Origin: Polyangium spumosum
Lineage (GTDB): Bacteria > Myxococcota_A > Polyangia > Polyangiales > Polyangiaceae
Reading direction: 5' to 3'
DNA: 64,000 bases
NCBI RefSeq assembly: GCF_009649845.1
Contig: NZ_WJIE01000001.1
Span: 496,001-560,000 of the forward strand
Positions within the stretch are counted from its first letter, which is position 1. The number at the start of each line of letters is the position of its first letter. Below are positions 63,278-64,000 of this stretch, piece by piece. The position numbers and the translations under genes were made by a program. The notes beneath the pieces are model-generated. The model was not told the DNA's origin. It was given only the letters and a program-made list of their open reading frames with translations, and made no database searches.

Positions 63278-64000
63278 ATGCCCGAGCTGCCCGAGGTCGA
63301 ACACCAGGCGCGCGCGCTCCGCCGGATCCTCGAAGGCGCGACGATCGATCGCGCCGAGGCCGACCGGACGCCCGTCCTGAAAGGAACAACCACACCGGCG
63401 AGCTTCGCGGCGGCGCTCGCGGGGCGATCGTTCGAGGGGATCGAGCGCGTGGGCAAGCAGCTCTTGCTCGCGTTCGACGGAGGCGCGGGGCTCGCGTCGC
63501 ACCTCGGCATGACGGGCCGGTGGCGCGTTCGCGCCGGGGACGAGGGCCCGCGGCATGGACGTGCGCGGCTCTTTTTGCGGGACGGCCGCGTGCTCGACTA
63601 CGTCGACGTGCGGATGCTCGGCCGGCTCGAGATCGTGCCGCGTGCTTCGTTTGCCGCGATCGTCGCGTCGCTCGGCCCCGATCCCTTGCGTGACGGCCTC
63701 GACGCGGAGCGCCTCGCCGCGCGGATCGGCGGCTCGGGTCGGCCCATCAAGACGGTGCTGCTCGATCAGACCGTGCTCGCGGGGCTCGGCAACATCCAGG
63801 TGACGGAGGCCCTTTTCCACGCGCGCGTGCACCCGGAGCGCCCGGCGAACACGCTCACGCCCGCCGAGATCGCGGCGCTCGCCGAGGGGATCCTCGCGAC
63901 GATCCTGCACACGCTCGCCGTGCACGAGCGTGACGAGGAGATTGTTTACCTCTCCGATCGAACCGACGCGCCGAACCCGTTCCTCGTCTACGGCCGCGTC
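63278..64000 (+). CDS. mutM: Formamidopyrimidine-DNA glycosylase MutM (5' part; runs off the window)
   Basis: 241 visible residues from the ATG at 63278 to the edge; the C-terminal zinc finger is not shown. MPELPEVE gives the catalytic Pro2 and Glu3, GKQLLLAF the conserved Lys, SHLGMTGRW the next core strand, and the helix-two-turn-helix segment reads IKTVLLDQTVLAGLGNIQVTEALFHARVHP, where MutM usually has GVGNIYADEALF. It removes 8-oxoguanine and other oxidised bases from DNA. MPELPEVE favours MutM over Nei (MPEGP). Confidence 0.92.
   Translation, partial: MPELPEVEHQARALRRILEGATIDRAEADRTPVLKGTTTPASFAAALAGRSFEGIERVGKQLLLAFDGGAGLASHLGMTGRWRVRAGDEGPRHGRARLFLRDGRVLDYVDVRMLGRLEIVPRASFAAIVASLGPDPLRDGLDAERLAARIGGSGRPIKTVLLDQTVLAGLGNIQVTEALFHARVHPERPANTLTPAEIAALAEGILATILHTLAVHERDEEIVYLSDRTDAPNPFLVYGRV

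Noticed and set aside
60649-63693. 1014-codon plus-strand frame through the GH123-like, mlaE and mutM genes
   Set aside because: Out of frame with four clear genes; Arg/Ala-rich translation with no fold.

Overview
The window reads as chromosomal DNA of a large-genome myxobacterium (order Myxococcales/Polyangiales, Sorangium/Polyangium-like). The grounds are very high GC, dense genes with many 1-4 nt stop/start overlaps, several Hanks-type Ser/Thr kinases with proline-rich tails, PAS-rich histidine kinases, many lipoproteins with Gly- or Pro-rich linkers, and outer-membrane barrels. The genus is an inference. I saw no rRNA, tRNA, CRISPR array, insertion sequence or phage gene.

Layout. 1-2.4 kb: end of a cut-off gene, an esterase with a near-consensus leaderless promoter, a GlsB/YeaQ-type membrane protein, a small lipoprotein. 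2.5-6.9 kb: PAS/GAF histidine kinase divergent from a Kup potassium transporter. 6.9-10.4 kb: co-directional sugar cluster (GmhA-like isomerase, GmhB-like phosphatase, transaldolase-like enzyme, methyltransferase-glycosyltransferase fusion). 10.4-16.5 kb, minus strand: a Ser/Thr kinase homologue lacking the catalytic Asp, a lipoprotein and two FadL-type barrels in one operon, and a Uma2-like protein. 16.5-19.1 kb: rlmN-like gene, tatB, tatC. 19.1-21.7 kb, minus: proA, rsfS (long basic extension), rlmH. 21.8-27.3 kb: two tiny lipoproteins, a hairpin-rich repeat element, a class II glutamine amidotransferase, then an operon of a split PEP-synthase-type dikinase and an MFS exporter behind a 20-bp dyad. 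27.5-31.7 kb: kinase, TPR/PEGA protein, Gly-rich lipoprotein, 42-bp tandem repeat. 31.7-36.5 kb: unknown 231-aa protein and a 1339-aa fused restriction-modification enzyme. 36.5-44.6 kb: SDR, guaA with PEGA lipoprotein and an overlooked 56-aa basic protein, hybrid histidine kinase, a protein with a duplicated domain, lipoprotein. 44.8-51 kb: kinase, hydrolase-like protein, AlaX-type editing protein, lipoproteins. 51.2-53.8 kb: gyrA. 53.9-61.5 kb: polysaccharide-type locus (initiating sugar transferase, barrel, GT2, GT4, DUF4091/GH123-like protein). 61.6-64 kb: two tandem MlaE-type permeases and mutM, cut by the window end.

How the genes relate. Housekeeping blocks (rlmN-tatBC, proA-rsfS-rlmH, guaA, gyrA, mutM) alternate with accessory blocks for envelope sugars, signalling and lipoproteins. 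The most unusual items are: the two-gene dikinase coupled to an exporter; a modular hairpin repeat family at two loci, one copy of which supplies the C terminus of a gene; 42-bp and 43-bp tandem repeats that each fill a convergent intergenic gap; a set of apparently leaderless genes with TAGGTT-like -10 boxes; two distantly related lipoproteins of an unnamed family; and a kinase homologue with HRN in place of HRD. Function calls rest on reading motifs in the translated sequence; no database search was possible.
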